Shown: piece after piece, positions 23,701-31,796 of the stretch
Position numbering within the stretch: the stretch's first letter is position 1
Layout: each line of letters starts with the position of its first letter
Program-made: the position numbers and the translations under genes
The notes under the pieces: generated by a model
Told to the model about the DNA's origin: nothing
Databases searched by the model: none
What the model saw: the letters and a program-made list of their open reading frames with translations, nothing else
Origin: Persicaria tinctoria
Taxonomy: Eukaryota; Streptophyta; Magnoliopsida; Caryophyllales; Polygonaceae
NCBI GenBank assembly: GCA_037127255.1
Contig: JBANSL010000004.1
Location: forward strand, 85,208,627 to 85,272,626
Direction of reading: 5' to 3'
DNA: 64,000 nt

Positions 23701-24890
23701 CGAACCGAAAGCAGATTTTTAGTAATTGTAGGAGAATGTAAGAGATGCGAGAGATGAAAAATGCGATTATAAGAGTAGAGAGGGGCAGAACCATGATTGT
23801 GGATGGGAATTTGAGAGCCATCACCAAGAGATATCTGGTCGGTGCCTTCATAGGGGTAGCTGTTGAAGCGAAGATTTGCAATGTCCGGTGTGTAGTGATG
23901 GGTGGCCGCGGTGTCGGGGAACCACGAGCCCTGATGGGCAGTCATATTGGCCTGGAAGGAATGAGGTGGAGGGGCTTGATAGGCATGATCGAATCGATGC
24001 CAACACTTGATCACAGTGTGTCCCCGTTTGTTGCAGAGTTGGCATACGGGGCGATTGTCGGGAGCGCCATGGAAATTGGTAGAATTATCTCGGCCGCGGC
24101 CACGACCTGAAGAGGAGCCCCTACCGTATCCGCTTCCTCGGAACCCACCTCTATTGTTGTTGTGGGAGCCACGTCCCCTAGAGGTGGAGGTAAAGTTGGC
24201 CTGTGGGTGTGGCTCGGAGGAGGTGGAGTTGATGGAGAAGTTGTCAGTGGGAGTGGTGTTTTTAGTGAGCCTGGCTTCAAATCTGAGGAGATGGGAGAGT
24301 GTTTGGGTAGGGTTGGGGGTCTCGATTTGGGTGGAGATAGAGGTAACAACGGGATCGTAGTCCATACCTAATCCGGCGAGCACATAAGTGACAAATTCGG
24401 CGTCGGAGATGGGCTGTCCGGCAGCAGCAAGAAGGGAGGAGAAGCTCCTTGCCTTGTTGAAGTAGTCAGATATGGATTCTGCTCCCTTCTTTAGGGAAGC
24501 AAGTTGCAGTCGATAGTGGACAATTTGAGCCTGTGACTGGGCTGCAAATATCTCGTGGATGTTATCCCAGATCTGTGCTGAAGTGGTGCAGTCAATGACT
24601 TGAGCAAGTATGTCGGTGGTGAGAGAGGCCGTAAGAATGGCCATAACCGTCTGGTCCCGAGTCTGCCATTTGGCAAAGGCAGGATTTGGGGTTCCGTTGA
24701 GGACTGGATCTGGACATAGGTCGGAGCGGTCGATAAGAGAGAAGAGGCCAGAAGCCTTCAGGTAGGGGGTGATTTGGGTTTTCCACATGAGAAAGTTGTT
24801 GGGTGTGAGCTTCTCGGTAATAACATGTGAGGCTGCCGAGAAGGACGAAAAGGAGAAAGGTGAATCTGTATTTTGTGGGATTAATGCCAT
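20706..24890 (-). CDS. Gag-pol polyprotein of copia-2
   Basis: Single frame of 1,394 aa from the ATG at 24890. Domains in order: gag with UBN2-type region; Gly/Arg-rich linker; zinc knuckle CQLCNKRGHTVIKC; aspartic protease with the variant core DTAATHHYT; integrase zinc region HFRLGH and core (MDVWGPAH...TDGGEEF); a Pro/Ser-rich linker; reverse transcriptase with GVKWVYKTKRHANG and YVDDLL; RNase H with DADWGGD and STEAEYRAVA. The DTA protease core and RE1-like RT suggest the Ale/Retrofit lineage. The last three residues, EGG, are encoded by the polypurine tract and the stop TAG (20708-20706) is the first triplet of the 3' LTR. Confidence 0.95.
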   Translation of the reverse strand: MALIPQNTDSPFSFSSFSAASHVITEKLTPNNFLMWKTQITPYLKASGLFSLIDRSDLCPDPVLNGTPNPAFAKWQTRDQTVMAILTASLTTDILAQVIDCTTSAQIWDNIHEIFAAQSQAQIVHYRLQLASLKKGAESISDYFNKARSFSSLLAAAGQPISDAEFVTYVLAGLGMDYDPVVTSISTQIETPNPTQTLSHLLRFEARLTKNTTPTDNFSINSTSSEPHPQANFTSTSRGRGSHNNNRGGFRGSGYGRGSSSGRGRGRDNSTNFHGAPDNRPVCQLCNKRGHTVIKCWHRFDHAYQAPPPHSFQANMTAHQGSWFPDTAATHHYTPDIANLRFNSYPYEGTDQISLGDGSQIPIHNHGSAPLYSYNRIFHLSHLLHSPTITKNLLSVRQFCHDNNVYFEFHKNLFNVKDSLSKALLLQGHVRNGLYEFPATTVAPPSPSPQMSLTFVPPTAFWHFRLGHPSARVTSQVISQLGLSHKIGPLGSFGIPDCLSCSAAKAHALPHSPSPSRSTKPLQLLFMDVWGPAHHLSMNGHRYYLAIVDDCTKFVWLFPFASKNVVSKLVQTFITFVTKFFNTNISSIQTDGGEEFMPLKPIFRSLGIAHRITCPHSHQQNGSIETRHRRIVDTGLTLLKHASLPFSYWDYAFETATYLLNRLPTPILQHKSPYEALFNTLPDYQSLKVFGCLCFPNLRPYNKYKLSFRSTPTIFLGYASNYKGYICFDWSHHRTYISRDVIFHEAIFPLAKSTTSIPQCFPTKAHLPPLLPTPPTLPPILSTPPAPTSPQSPTSPLMEPPSSHVAQQPTIEIPQNNEFPPSPRPPNQSSPPLASPNAPSTTPLHPMQTRLKDNITKPLTRTDGTIPWPSPSCSTAAVIPDEPRNFTEAAKHHEWRAAMDTEFQALLSTQTWTLVPPNTSANVLGVKWVYKTKRHANGKIERRKARLVAKGFNQVHGLDYDETFSPVAKPSTIRLLLSLAAMQRWSVRQLDIQNAFLHGTLSEDVFIHQPPGFIHPSFPHYICKLQRSLYGLKQAPRAWFHRLSDALVAMGFLPSESDTSLFCHHHGNQVVFVLVYVDDLLVLSTTDLLSSAFVSALSKQFPVKDLGPLNFFLGIETHRTSAGFYLNQTKYIRQLVERANMANSRAVTTPMATTSISAIADSSPFHDPFLYRSIVGGLQYLGFTRPDISFAVNRACQFMHHPTTKHWQDVKRILRYLNSTADLKFLLSSEPNYQISAYSDADWGGDPLDRRSTTAYCIFLGPNLISWTSKKQDTVARSSTEAEYRAVANASCEALWIQSLLRELRLFLPAPPLLWCDNIGATYIATNPVLHHRIKHLSLDYHFVRERVKNGSLRVSFISSTDQIADALTKPLHTTRFISLRSKLGLTQVRIEGG

Positions 24891-24973
24891 GGCGGCAGTA
24901 AAGAAAGAAGATGGGAATAGGGTTTTTTTTGTTTTTGAAGAGGATCAATTGTTTTTGGACAGGTGTCCTAAGA

Positions 24974-24985
24974 GCTCTGGTACCA
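24974..24985 (-). other. Primer binding site of copia-2
   Basis: Reading the minus strand immediately after the 5' LTR: TGGTACCAGAGC, matching initiator tRNA-Met (TGGTATCAGAGC) with one mismatch. Confidence 0.8.
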
Positions 24986-25162
24986 TAGAACAAAACGTGC
25001 CTTTGATATTTTGCTAGATTTCATTCACATTGATATTTGAGGGTTTATACAATTATATATATATGGAGCACACCAAACATGTAGTGCTATACAGCTGTCT
25101 TTGCTTCTTTCATACAACATTTGATATTGGGCTTCTTCATACAATATGGGCTCACGCTACTA
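24986..25162 (-). repeat. 5' LTR of copia-2
   Basis: 177 bp, near-identical to 20530-20708. It is followed on the plus-strand side by the GTCCC target duplication. Confidence 0.95.
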
Positions 25163-26830
25163 GTCCCCACAGTATATATAGCTTCAAGCTCTGCAACAAG
25201 GGGCTCAGACTCAGCCTGAATCATCTCCGCAGCTGCCCAGATCACCTCCCCAAAGGCGCCTCTTGCGATGGCCCCAATCCCGCATCCGTTCACAGAAGGC
25301 GCAGCCGCAATACAATTGATTTTGCAAATCCTTTCTCCGGTAAATACCATCTGGCATAGTCCCTCTCACCCCCTATTGCTTTGGAACCGTGTTCCACTTA
25401 CGTCATTGCTCCCTTATGTCTCTCAGCACAAGCTAAAGCCCTTCAAGTGATTTCATCCGGCTCCACGTTCTCGCCCTCAAAAACTCTCCTGTTGCGAGCA
25501 TGCCATAACTCGCTAATAACATATGCGGCCATAGTAACAACCGAGACTCATCCCCTCCATCCTTGAGTCGCTCCATCCATTGCACAATACTCCTCACCTT
25601 CTTGCCGAACGTCCTGATTTCCGGCATACTCTCCCAGACTTGTCGCGCTCGCCTCGCCGGCACCCGAAGAGCACGTGGAAAGTGGCAAGAAGGCTGCCCT
25701 CACCTTTTCCTCATCCCAGTGACCCCTCTCCCAATCTATGAAGTCTATCACCCTCGCTGTAGCATCACTACCAGCCGGCTTCGCCACCGGACAATAAGAC
25801 AAAGGCCGAGGCAACCACTGGTCTTCCCATGCCCAAAGCGAGGCTCCATTACCCACTGACCACATCAATCTTTCCTCTAGAACACCCCTTGCCGAAACTA
25901 GACTCCTCCAAGCATAACTCGGACTATGTCCTACTTTAGCCTGAAGAAAACTAGTCCGTGGGAAGTACCTTGCCTTATCTAAATCACTATGTACATCTCA
26001 AAGTTATATCAGGGCTCAACCTGATTGGAGAATCTCCGTTATGGTAACGTGGATGACTGGATCTGGAGTTAAAATGGGCGGGAAATTATTTAACCAGTGA
26101 TGGTTTTTTTTTTGGTGAACTAACCGGTGATGGTATATGATCTGTTAAATAATGTTAGTAGATTTTTAGTGTTTTTGATTTTAATATTCAGTTTTTTCTA
26201 TCATATGCCTTAGATAAAACTTTAAATTGAGAAAGATTTCCTTAAAAAAAGACGGAAGCGGATCCTCTCCTAATAAATCAATATCAATCGTTGAATTAAA
26301 TTAAGGGTTCTGATTAGATCTAATAGTTAAGCCTCTTAAAATTTAGTTCTAATCATAAACCCGCTGGCCGCTTCCTTCAACATCTATTTCCTCTCTAATC
26401 GAAGAACTCATCTGCTCAAATCGACAAATCTCCAGGTGCGTTCGACGGGTGAGAAAGAGAGGATTACTATGATGTTAGAAATATGCCTTCCACCATAGAC
26501 GCAGATGAAGGACGCGGAGGAGGGATCAAGGTTGATGCCGACACTGCAGGAGAGCGTCGCCGCCAGAGGGAGGCCAAATCTGATGAAACCACAGTATGTC
26601 TCGATGTAGAGACTAGAGAGCCCTCCTTTTCTCCTTGAATCATATCTTGAGTGTCAAGAAAATAGGAATCTGAAATATGAAATTGTATTGTGCTACTCTT
26701 GTTGTGTTGTAGGCTTCTTCTGAGCGTTGATTGATGGGTCATGTTCGATGACGTCGTGAACGTGCGATTGACATCGGAAGGCTCTTCGAGTCCATAATCT
26801 GAGTGTCCGCTGGTCCCCAGAGTTCGCTGT

Positions 26831-27080
26831 GTGCGTTGTCCCTTTGGTCGATCGTTTCGTTCTTCTTTAGCTTGTGTTGCGCAGTGTAGGATGGCTTGTA
26901 CGTTCCTTATTTTTATTTTTTGTCATTTGCTTATGTTATTTATTTCTGTCATTTGCTTCAGTTATTTGTTTCTGTTGTACATGATGGTTAGTCCGACCAT
27001 CGGCTTGTCCGGTCTCTCGGTTTCTCTAGGCTTGTCTAGAGAACTGAAGTTCTTATCTTGCTTCAAAAAAAAAAAGTAAC
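26831..27080 (+). repeat. Retroposon-like 3' tail ending in poly(A)
   Basis: A T-rich segment with repeated catttgctt(a/c)(t/a)gttatttgtttctg motifs, ending cttgcttc followed by eleven A. It resembles the untranslated 3' end of a LINE. No coding part is attached. Confidence 0.35.
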
Positions 27081-27635
27081 AAATATTATGACGGTAGAAA
27101 TATTGCACTTTTCTTTTCTTTCTTTTGTTCTGAATTTCTCATTGAGCAATCGAATAAAAGTACCTGTGTTCTAGATCTGGTAAACACAACTTAATTGGCG
27201 CCTAAGGTATTCTGCCACTCAATATACTGAATGACCTTGTGATATGTTTTGCCTTTTTTATTCCAAGTAGCTGCATCTTCTGGTGCATCTTATTCTTTCC
27301 CATATGCATCTAAAAATGTGTAAGGGGAAGATTGCATCCTTCATAATGGATGATGGACCTTTAATAATAGAAAAAACAGTTTGATTCATCATTTCTCATT
27401 TCTATTTCCCAAAGAAATCAATTTCCCCATTTCTAGCATGTACGTGCTTGATGATCAATGCGACAAAGATAACCTTGGCTTTCTTATTTTCTAGCATCTT
27501 CATTCCACTATTAAGATTGAGCATTCGATAATTGTGAACTTCTCTTCTCGTTGTGATACAAGCTGGATGATTTTTGGCTTTATGCGTTACATTGAGATTG
27601 GCTTTGTCGTTGAACTTGTTTTGAAATTTTTATAT

Positions 27636-28524
27636 GGTAAAATTGCAGGTAATATCCCCAACTTTGGGGTAGTTGCGCTAAACACCCTGAACTTTTTAAA
27701 TTTCGTGTAATATCCTATATTTTAGGGTAAGTTGCTTTCGGTATCCCCACATCCCCATCGATGAAAAAATCTGACCATAGAGGATGACATGACAAATTTT
27801 CAATCCCGTTCTGTTCCCGTCTGGTCCCGCACATATATAAAATTATATATATTTATATATATAATTAAAATTAATAAAAAAAAAATATAAGAATATATTT
27901 ATATTATGCGTACCTTAACATTTATTTAAATCTAAATTTTAAATAATAATAAAACATTAAAAACATATAAGAAATAAAAGTAGACTTACTGATGCACTTA
28001 CTTGGCAGTGGTTACTGTATGTAATATATACTTGGGAGTGGTACTGGTTAGGTGTTACTGTATGTAATATACATACTTTAATTGCCTGGAGAACTTGCTA
28101 GTCTACTGTATGTAATATATACTTTAACTTGTAATGGGATTAGTAATTTCCACCTTTCTAAGTTAATTGAATTATTTTTTATTTTCATTACGACTGACAA
28201 ATCCCATTCTGTGAGGGATAAGACCCGGCGGGATTTTAAAAAAAAATCAATCCTGTCACGCAAAAAAATACGCGGTACGGGACGCGGGATTACCCCAATC
28301 TCGTCCCGTCCCATGCCCACCCCTAATTACACCAAATATGCCATGCCATCCTCAAATATGCCATGTCATCCTCTATAGCCAGATTTTTTTCATGTATGGG
28401 GGATGTGAGGATATATACCGAAAGAAACGTACCCTAAAGTATAGGATATTACCCGAAATTTAAAAAGTTCAGGGTGTTTAGCGCAACTACCCCCAAAGTT
28501 GGGGATATTTTCTGCAATTTTACC
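27636..28524. mobile_element. Non-autonomous Mutator-like element
   Basis: 889 bp bounded by terminal inverted repeats of about 150 bp starting GGTAAAATTGCAG at both ends; most of the two arms align by eye. It is flanked by the exact 9-bp target duplication TTTTTATAT (27627-27635 and 28525-28533), diagnostic of Mutator. No transposase is encoded. The interior near 28200-28325 carries a further relic ending gcccacccCTA, which looks like a hAT terminus. Confidence 0.88.
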
Positions 28525-28539
28525 TTTTTATATTGAAAA

Positions 28540-28815
28540 GTAGCCTATTAGCTCAATTGGTAGAGCGGTGTGTTTGCACACAAAGACGCGGGTATAAACA
28601 TTTATTATAGATAGTTTTATTCTTGTACTGAAAGCAACGCCTTATGTTTTCTCAGCATATTGCAGCAACTCAATTTCCTATTTTTGGAGTCTCACGTATT
28701 GGAATAGTTGATTAGTTTGTTCAAGAGAATATATTAGCCTATGTGGGAGTTGAACCAACATCCTTGTGCGCAGACACATCGCTCTACCAATTGAGCTAAT
28801 GCCTAATAGGCTACT
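28540..28815. repeat. Foldback element with tRNA-like sequence at both ends
   Basis: The left end (28540-28595) reads agcctat-ta-gctc-aattggta-gagc, an acceptor arm, linker and D-arm in proper tRNA spacing with an A-box. The right end (28735-28814), read on the minus strand, repeats it with a five-base insertion and continues to a B-box-like ggttcaactcc and the acceptor complement ataggct. So a tRNA-derived module stands in inverted orientation at both ends of about 275 bp. Anticodon and T-stem pairing are poor, so neither is a functional tRNA gene. Confidence 0.55.
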
Positions 28816-28851
28816 TGGATAATATCAAAATTTTACAAGAGAAGGGGAAAA

Positions 28852-29193
28852 CATCGCCTACTTGCTATCGATCTCTCCTCCTTTGGAATCGTCTCTCAAG
28901 CATGAAGTGTAGCAGCAAATTTGGAGGGCGGAGGTGAAGACAAGCTTTGGCAAACAAGAACGCCATGGTCTAATGAGGATCGAGGTGGACGTCTTGGTGA
29001 TGGACCACTAGCGTCTGACAAGCTCTCTCTTCCTCTCCCGTTGAAGACTCGAAGTTGCCTTTCAATGGCTGAGAATCAACGAACCGGGAATGGAACTCGG
29101 CGACGACACTAGAGATGAACCTCGGCACTGGAGATGAACCTCGGTGATGGAACACATCGCCTACTTGCTATCGATCTCTCCTCCTTTGGAATC
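28852..29193 (+). repeat. Pair of 39-bp direct repeats about 300 bp apart
   Basis: The segment starting catcgcctacttgctatcga occurs at 28852-28890 and again at 29155-29193, apparently without mismatch. The DNA between holds short open frames without recognisable domains. Confidence 0.7.
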
Positions 29194-29676
29194 AGCTTCT
29201 CCCTGAATCGGCCCGACTGAGGCACTGAATCAATCGCTCTCTCTTCTCCTTTGGAAGACGCTCAGTCAGGCGTACAGAGACGGTAGAGGGAAGAGGGTTT
29301 CAATCGTTCTTTTGGAAGAGACGACAGACAAGGTTTTTTTTTTGAATTAATTAATTGATTTTGGAATTAATTAATTTAGAAGATCTAATCTTGTTCTTGA
29401 CCCTTTTTTTTTCAATGGCTAAGATTAGCTTATTAGGAACTTATTAGGAGGGATTTATGAGGAGATGATCCTCTTCCAAAAAGGACAAGCGTCACTAAAA
29501 ATCTAATTAAAAAAAAAAAACTAAACTAATTAAAATTTTAAAAAAAAATTCTAAATTTAGGGTCTTATACTCTTATCCAATATCCTATGCCATTGGGGCA
29601 TATGATAGAAAAATCGTTTAATATTATAGAGTTTTAAATGAGTAAAAACTGGGTTTGTTGGATTCCAACCAAGTAA

Positions 29677-29996
29677 GGGTTCATTTGGTTCAATGTGGGA
29701 ATTGAAATTCCCGGGAAATTCAATTGACGGGAATTCTAAAAATATGTTTGGTTGATTTTTTATTCTAGGAGATTAAATTAAGGAAATGAAAATTTCCAAG
29801 TTAAAAATGGGGGAAGTTGAACTTACCTAGGGGTGACTAGGTAAGTGAACTTCCTCCATTTCGGGGGAATTCAACTTCTCGAGAAGTTAAATTCCAACGT
29901 TTTTTTATTTCAAAAATACCAACCAAACACAGGAATTTCTCCTACTTCCTAAGAAGTTCTACTTCCTGGGTTTTTGGTTGCCAACCAAACGAGCTC
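29677..29996. mobile_element. Tourist/Harbinger-like MITE
   Basis: 320 bp flanked by TAA (29674-29676 and 29997-29999). The ends gggttcatttggtt and the complement of ccaaccaaacgagctc are imperfect inverted repeats of the GGGxxCGTTTGGTT type. The interior folds (ttcaactt...aagttgaa; cttaccta...taggtaag). Non-coding. Confidence 0.6.
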
Positions 29997-30504
29997 TAAT
30001 TATGCGTTATAATTATAATTATTTTGAAAATGTTTATTTAACCTAATTTACAATGTATTTAAAATAGTGTGAATTTAAAAATAAAATAACTTATAAATTA
30101 TGTTAATAAATTACATTGAGTTTATAGTGTAATTATAAATTTGGAAAAATAGTGGGTGTTTAATTGACACAATTTATGATGTATTTTATTTAAATTATGA
30201 TATTTTAAACACAATATAATTGTATTAAACAAACACTTTCAAAGTAATTATAATGACTTGGAATTCAAACACAGCCTAATATTGTAGATTAGTTAACTTT
30301 GTAATTAGATTTTCAACATGATAATTCCAAGATTTTCATTTTTTTGAATTCACAAATCTATTGATTAGGTTACCAAACTGACCCAACGGTCAGTTTGGTA
30401 ACACGGAGCTGATGGGGTAGCTGAAACTGATAGAGTAGCTGAAGCTGATGGATTAAGTGTGTTAAATATATATTAAATTAGAGTTTTTATAAGCTAGTAA
30501 GGTG

Positions 30505-31194
30505 TAGGGCTGGAAATAACCCGCGGGTACCCGCTCCACCCACTTTACCCGCATTAATTTTGCGGGTGAAAACCCGCAAAAAAGTGGGTGACGGGTGGAG
30601 CGGGTGCGGATGAAGCGGGTGATGGATGGATTATGGGTGAAGATTTTTCACCCATAACCCTCCCCATTAACCCACCCATTAACCCGCCCCACACACCCGC
30701 ATAAAACCCTAAATTTTTTTTATATATAATGTGTGTGATTTTACTATTTTACTTTTTTCAAGTTTAACTTCTACAAACCCTAATCCTTGATTAGTGTTTT
30801 GCCCACCAAATTTCAATTAGAATCTCAGCTTGCTCTTCCATGTTATATCAAAGGATATACTAGATTAGTATATGATTAGTATAGAGATATATACCCTTCC
30901 ACTTTCAAATTTCAATTAGCTCGTGATTTCAGTGCTTTGCCGATCAAAAATATAAATACATAAACCCACCCCCTTGGCCCCTTTGTAATTTTGAGTTATA
31001 ATTGGACTACTTGTTTTGATTTGGTTTTTTCTTGTTTCACCCATTGGGTACCCGTTCCACCCGCATCACCCGCGCGGATCGGATGCGGGTGAAAATGTTT
31101 GCGGGTGATGGATGGAGCGGGTGAAATTTTTTACCCGCGGGGCGGGTGATGGAGTGGCTTCATCCACCCATAACCCGCCCCATTTCCACCTCTA
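30505..31194. mobile_element. Non-autonomous hAT element
   Basis: 690 bp with ends TAGGGCTGGAAAT and the complement of atttccacctcta, flanked by the exact 8-bp target duplication GTAAGGTG (30497-30504 and 31195-31202). Both subterminal regions are packed with cccgc/gcgggt motifs (acccgcgggtacccgctccaccc...), while the core is AT-rich. No transposase. Confidence 0.88.
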
Positions 31195-31715
31195 GTAAGG
31201 TGTTTGGTAACTCAACCGATAGAGTAGCTGATACAAACTAGCTGACCAGATATGAGAAAATGAGTAGAATTCTTAAAAGCTTGGGAGTTGAGATAAGTAG
31301 TGATTGAAAATCCGATTTCAAAAGCTAATTAAATTAAAATCTTATATTTAACTTATTTAAAACTATAAAATATTAAAATCAAAAGCTACCTGCGTTTCCA
31401 AACGACCCAACACACCTTACTATACTACCTCATACCTGATTAGAATTATTATCGATCCAACATCTTACTATTCTACAGAGTAACTTATTAAAACAATTTA
31501 ACTCAGTTTCTGTTTAATCACGTCCGCTTTTATCCTTAATTGAAACGTGATAATATACTTAAAATAATAACGGGGAAAATTAGGTCTCTTGATTGAGTCG
31601 AAGAGGCGCCCACCTGTTAATGTTTAATTAATAAAGAATTTATAATTATTGGTCCTTAATTATTGGCTTTGTTGTGTTAAGAATGCAGTAGTACGAACAC
31701 TTACACTCTTTGCTC

Positions 31716-31722
31716 TATATAA
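31716..31722 (+). promoter_or_regulatory. TATA box of the hevein-repeat gene
   Basis: TATATAA, 75 bp before the ATG at 31797, giving a short leader. Confidence 0.55.
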
Positions 31723-31796
31723 TGCATGGTTAACCTCTTCATTTGCTGCATAAACCCACTCCTCCCTCTCCACATATCCCCGGCATTGCCTCCACA

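Larger units (their letters stand above)
20530..25162 (-). mobile_element. Complete Ty1/copia LTR retrotransposon (copia-2)
   Basis: 4,633-bp element with short LTRs (20530-20708, 179 bp; 24986-25162, 177 bp). The exact 5-bp target duplication is GTCCC (20525-20529 and 25163-25167). The LTRs differ only by one substitution and one TA unit in a dinucleotide run, and the polyprotein is intact, so the insertion is recent. In element orientation each LTR begins TAGTAGCG and ends TTGTTCTA, so the termini are TA...TA and not TG...CA. It lies inside a LINE relic in the same orientation. Confidence 0.96.
20211..25990 (-). mobile_element. Decayed LINE 3' end, split by copia-2
   Basis: On the minus strand from 25990: YFPRTSFLQAKVGHSPSYAW, then SVGNGASLWAWEDQWLPRP, the region just before the zinc-binding (zf-RVT) end of plant LINE reverse transcriptases. 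Part of an RNase H domain follows (CGIGAIARGAFGEVIWAAAE, ...SEPLVAELEAIY). It stops at 25163 where copia-2 is inserted. The remainder resumes at 20529 with VVVVESDCLQAIQQL, the next conserved RNase H strand, and ends at a T-run near 20211, the poly(A) tail seen from the other strand. Stops and frameshifts show it is dead. Confidence 0.8.
26192..29613. mobile_element. Large decayed inverted-repeat element hosting nested insertions (candidate)
   Basis: Two collinear inverted matches mark the ends: ttttttctatcatatgcc (26192-26209) against its complement at 29597-29613, and ggaagcggatcctctcctaataaatc (from 26255) against the related complement at 29452-29477. Inside lie a Mutator-like element with exact target duplication, a tRNA-like inverted repeat and two GC-richer stretches (26380-26830, 28850-29340) that could be captured gene fragments, none recognised. 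Outer ends and target duplication were not resolved. Confidence 0.4.

Noticed and set aside
22023..24371. Many plus-strand open frames inside copia-2
   Set aside because: Antisense shadows of the intact gag-pol; no recognisable domains.
28540..28611. Possible functional tRNA gene
   Set aside because: Acceptor and D arms are fine but anticodon and T arms do not pair properly and the module is duplicated in inverted form, so it is tRNA-derived repeat.
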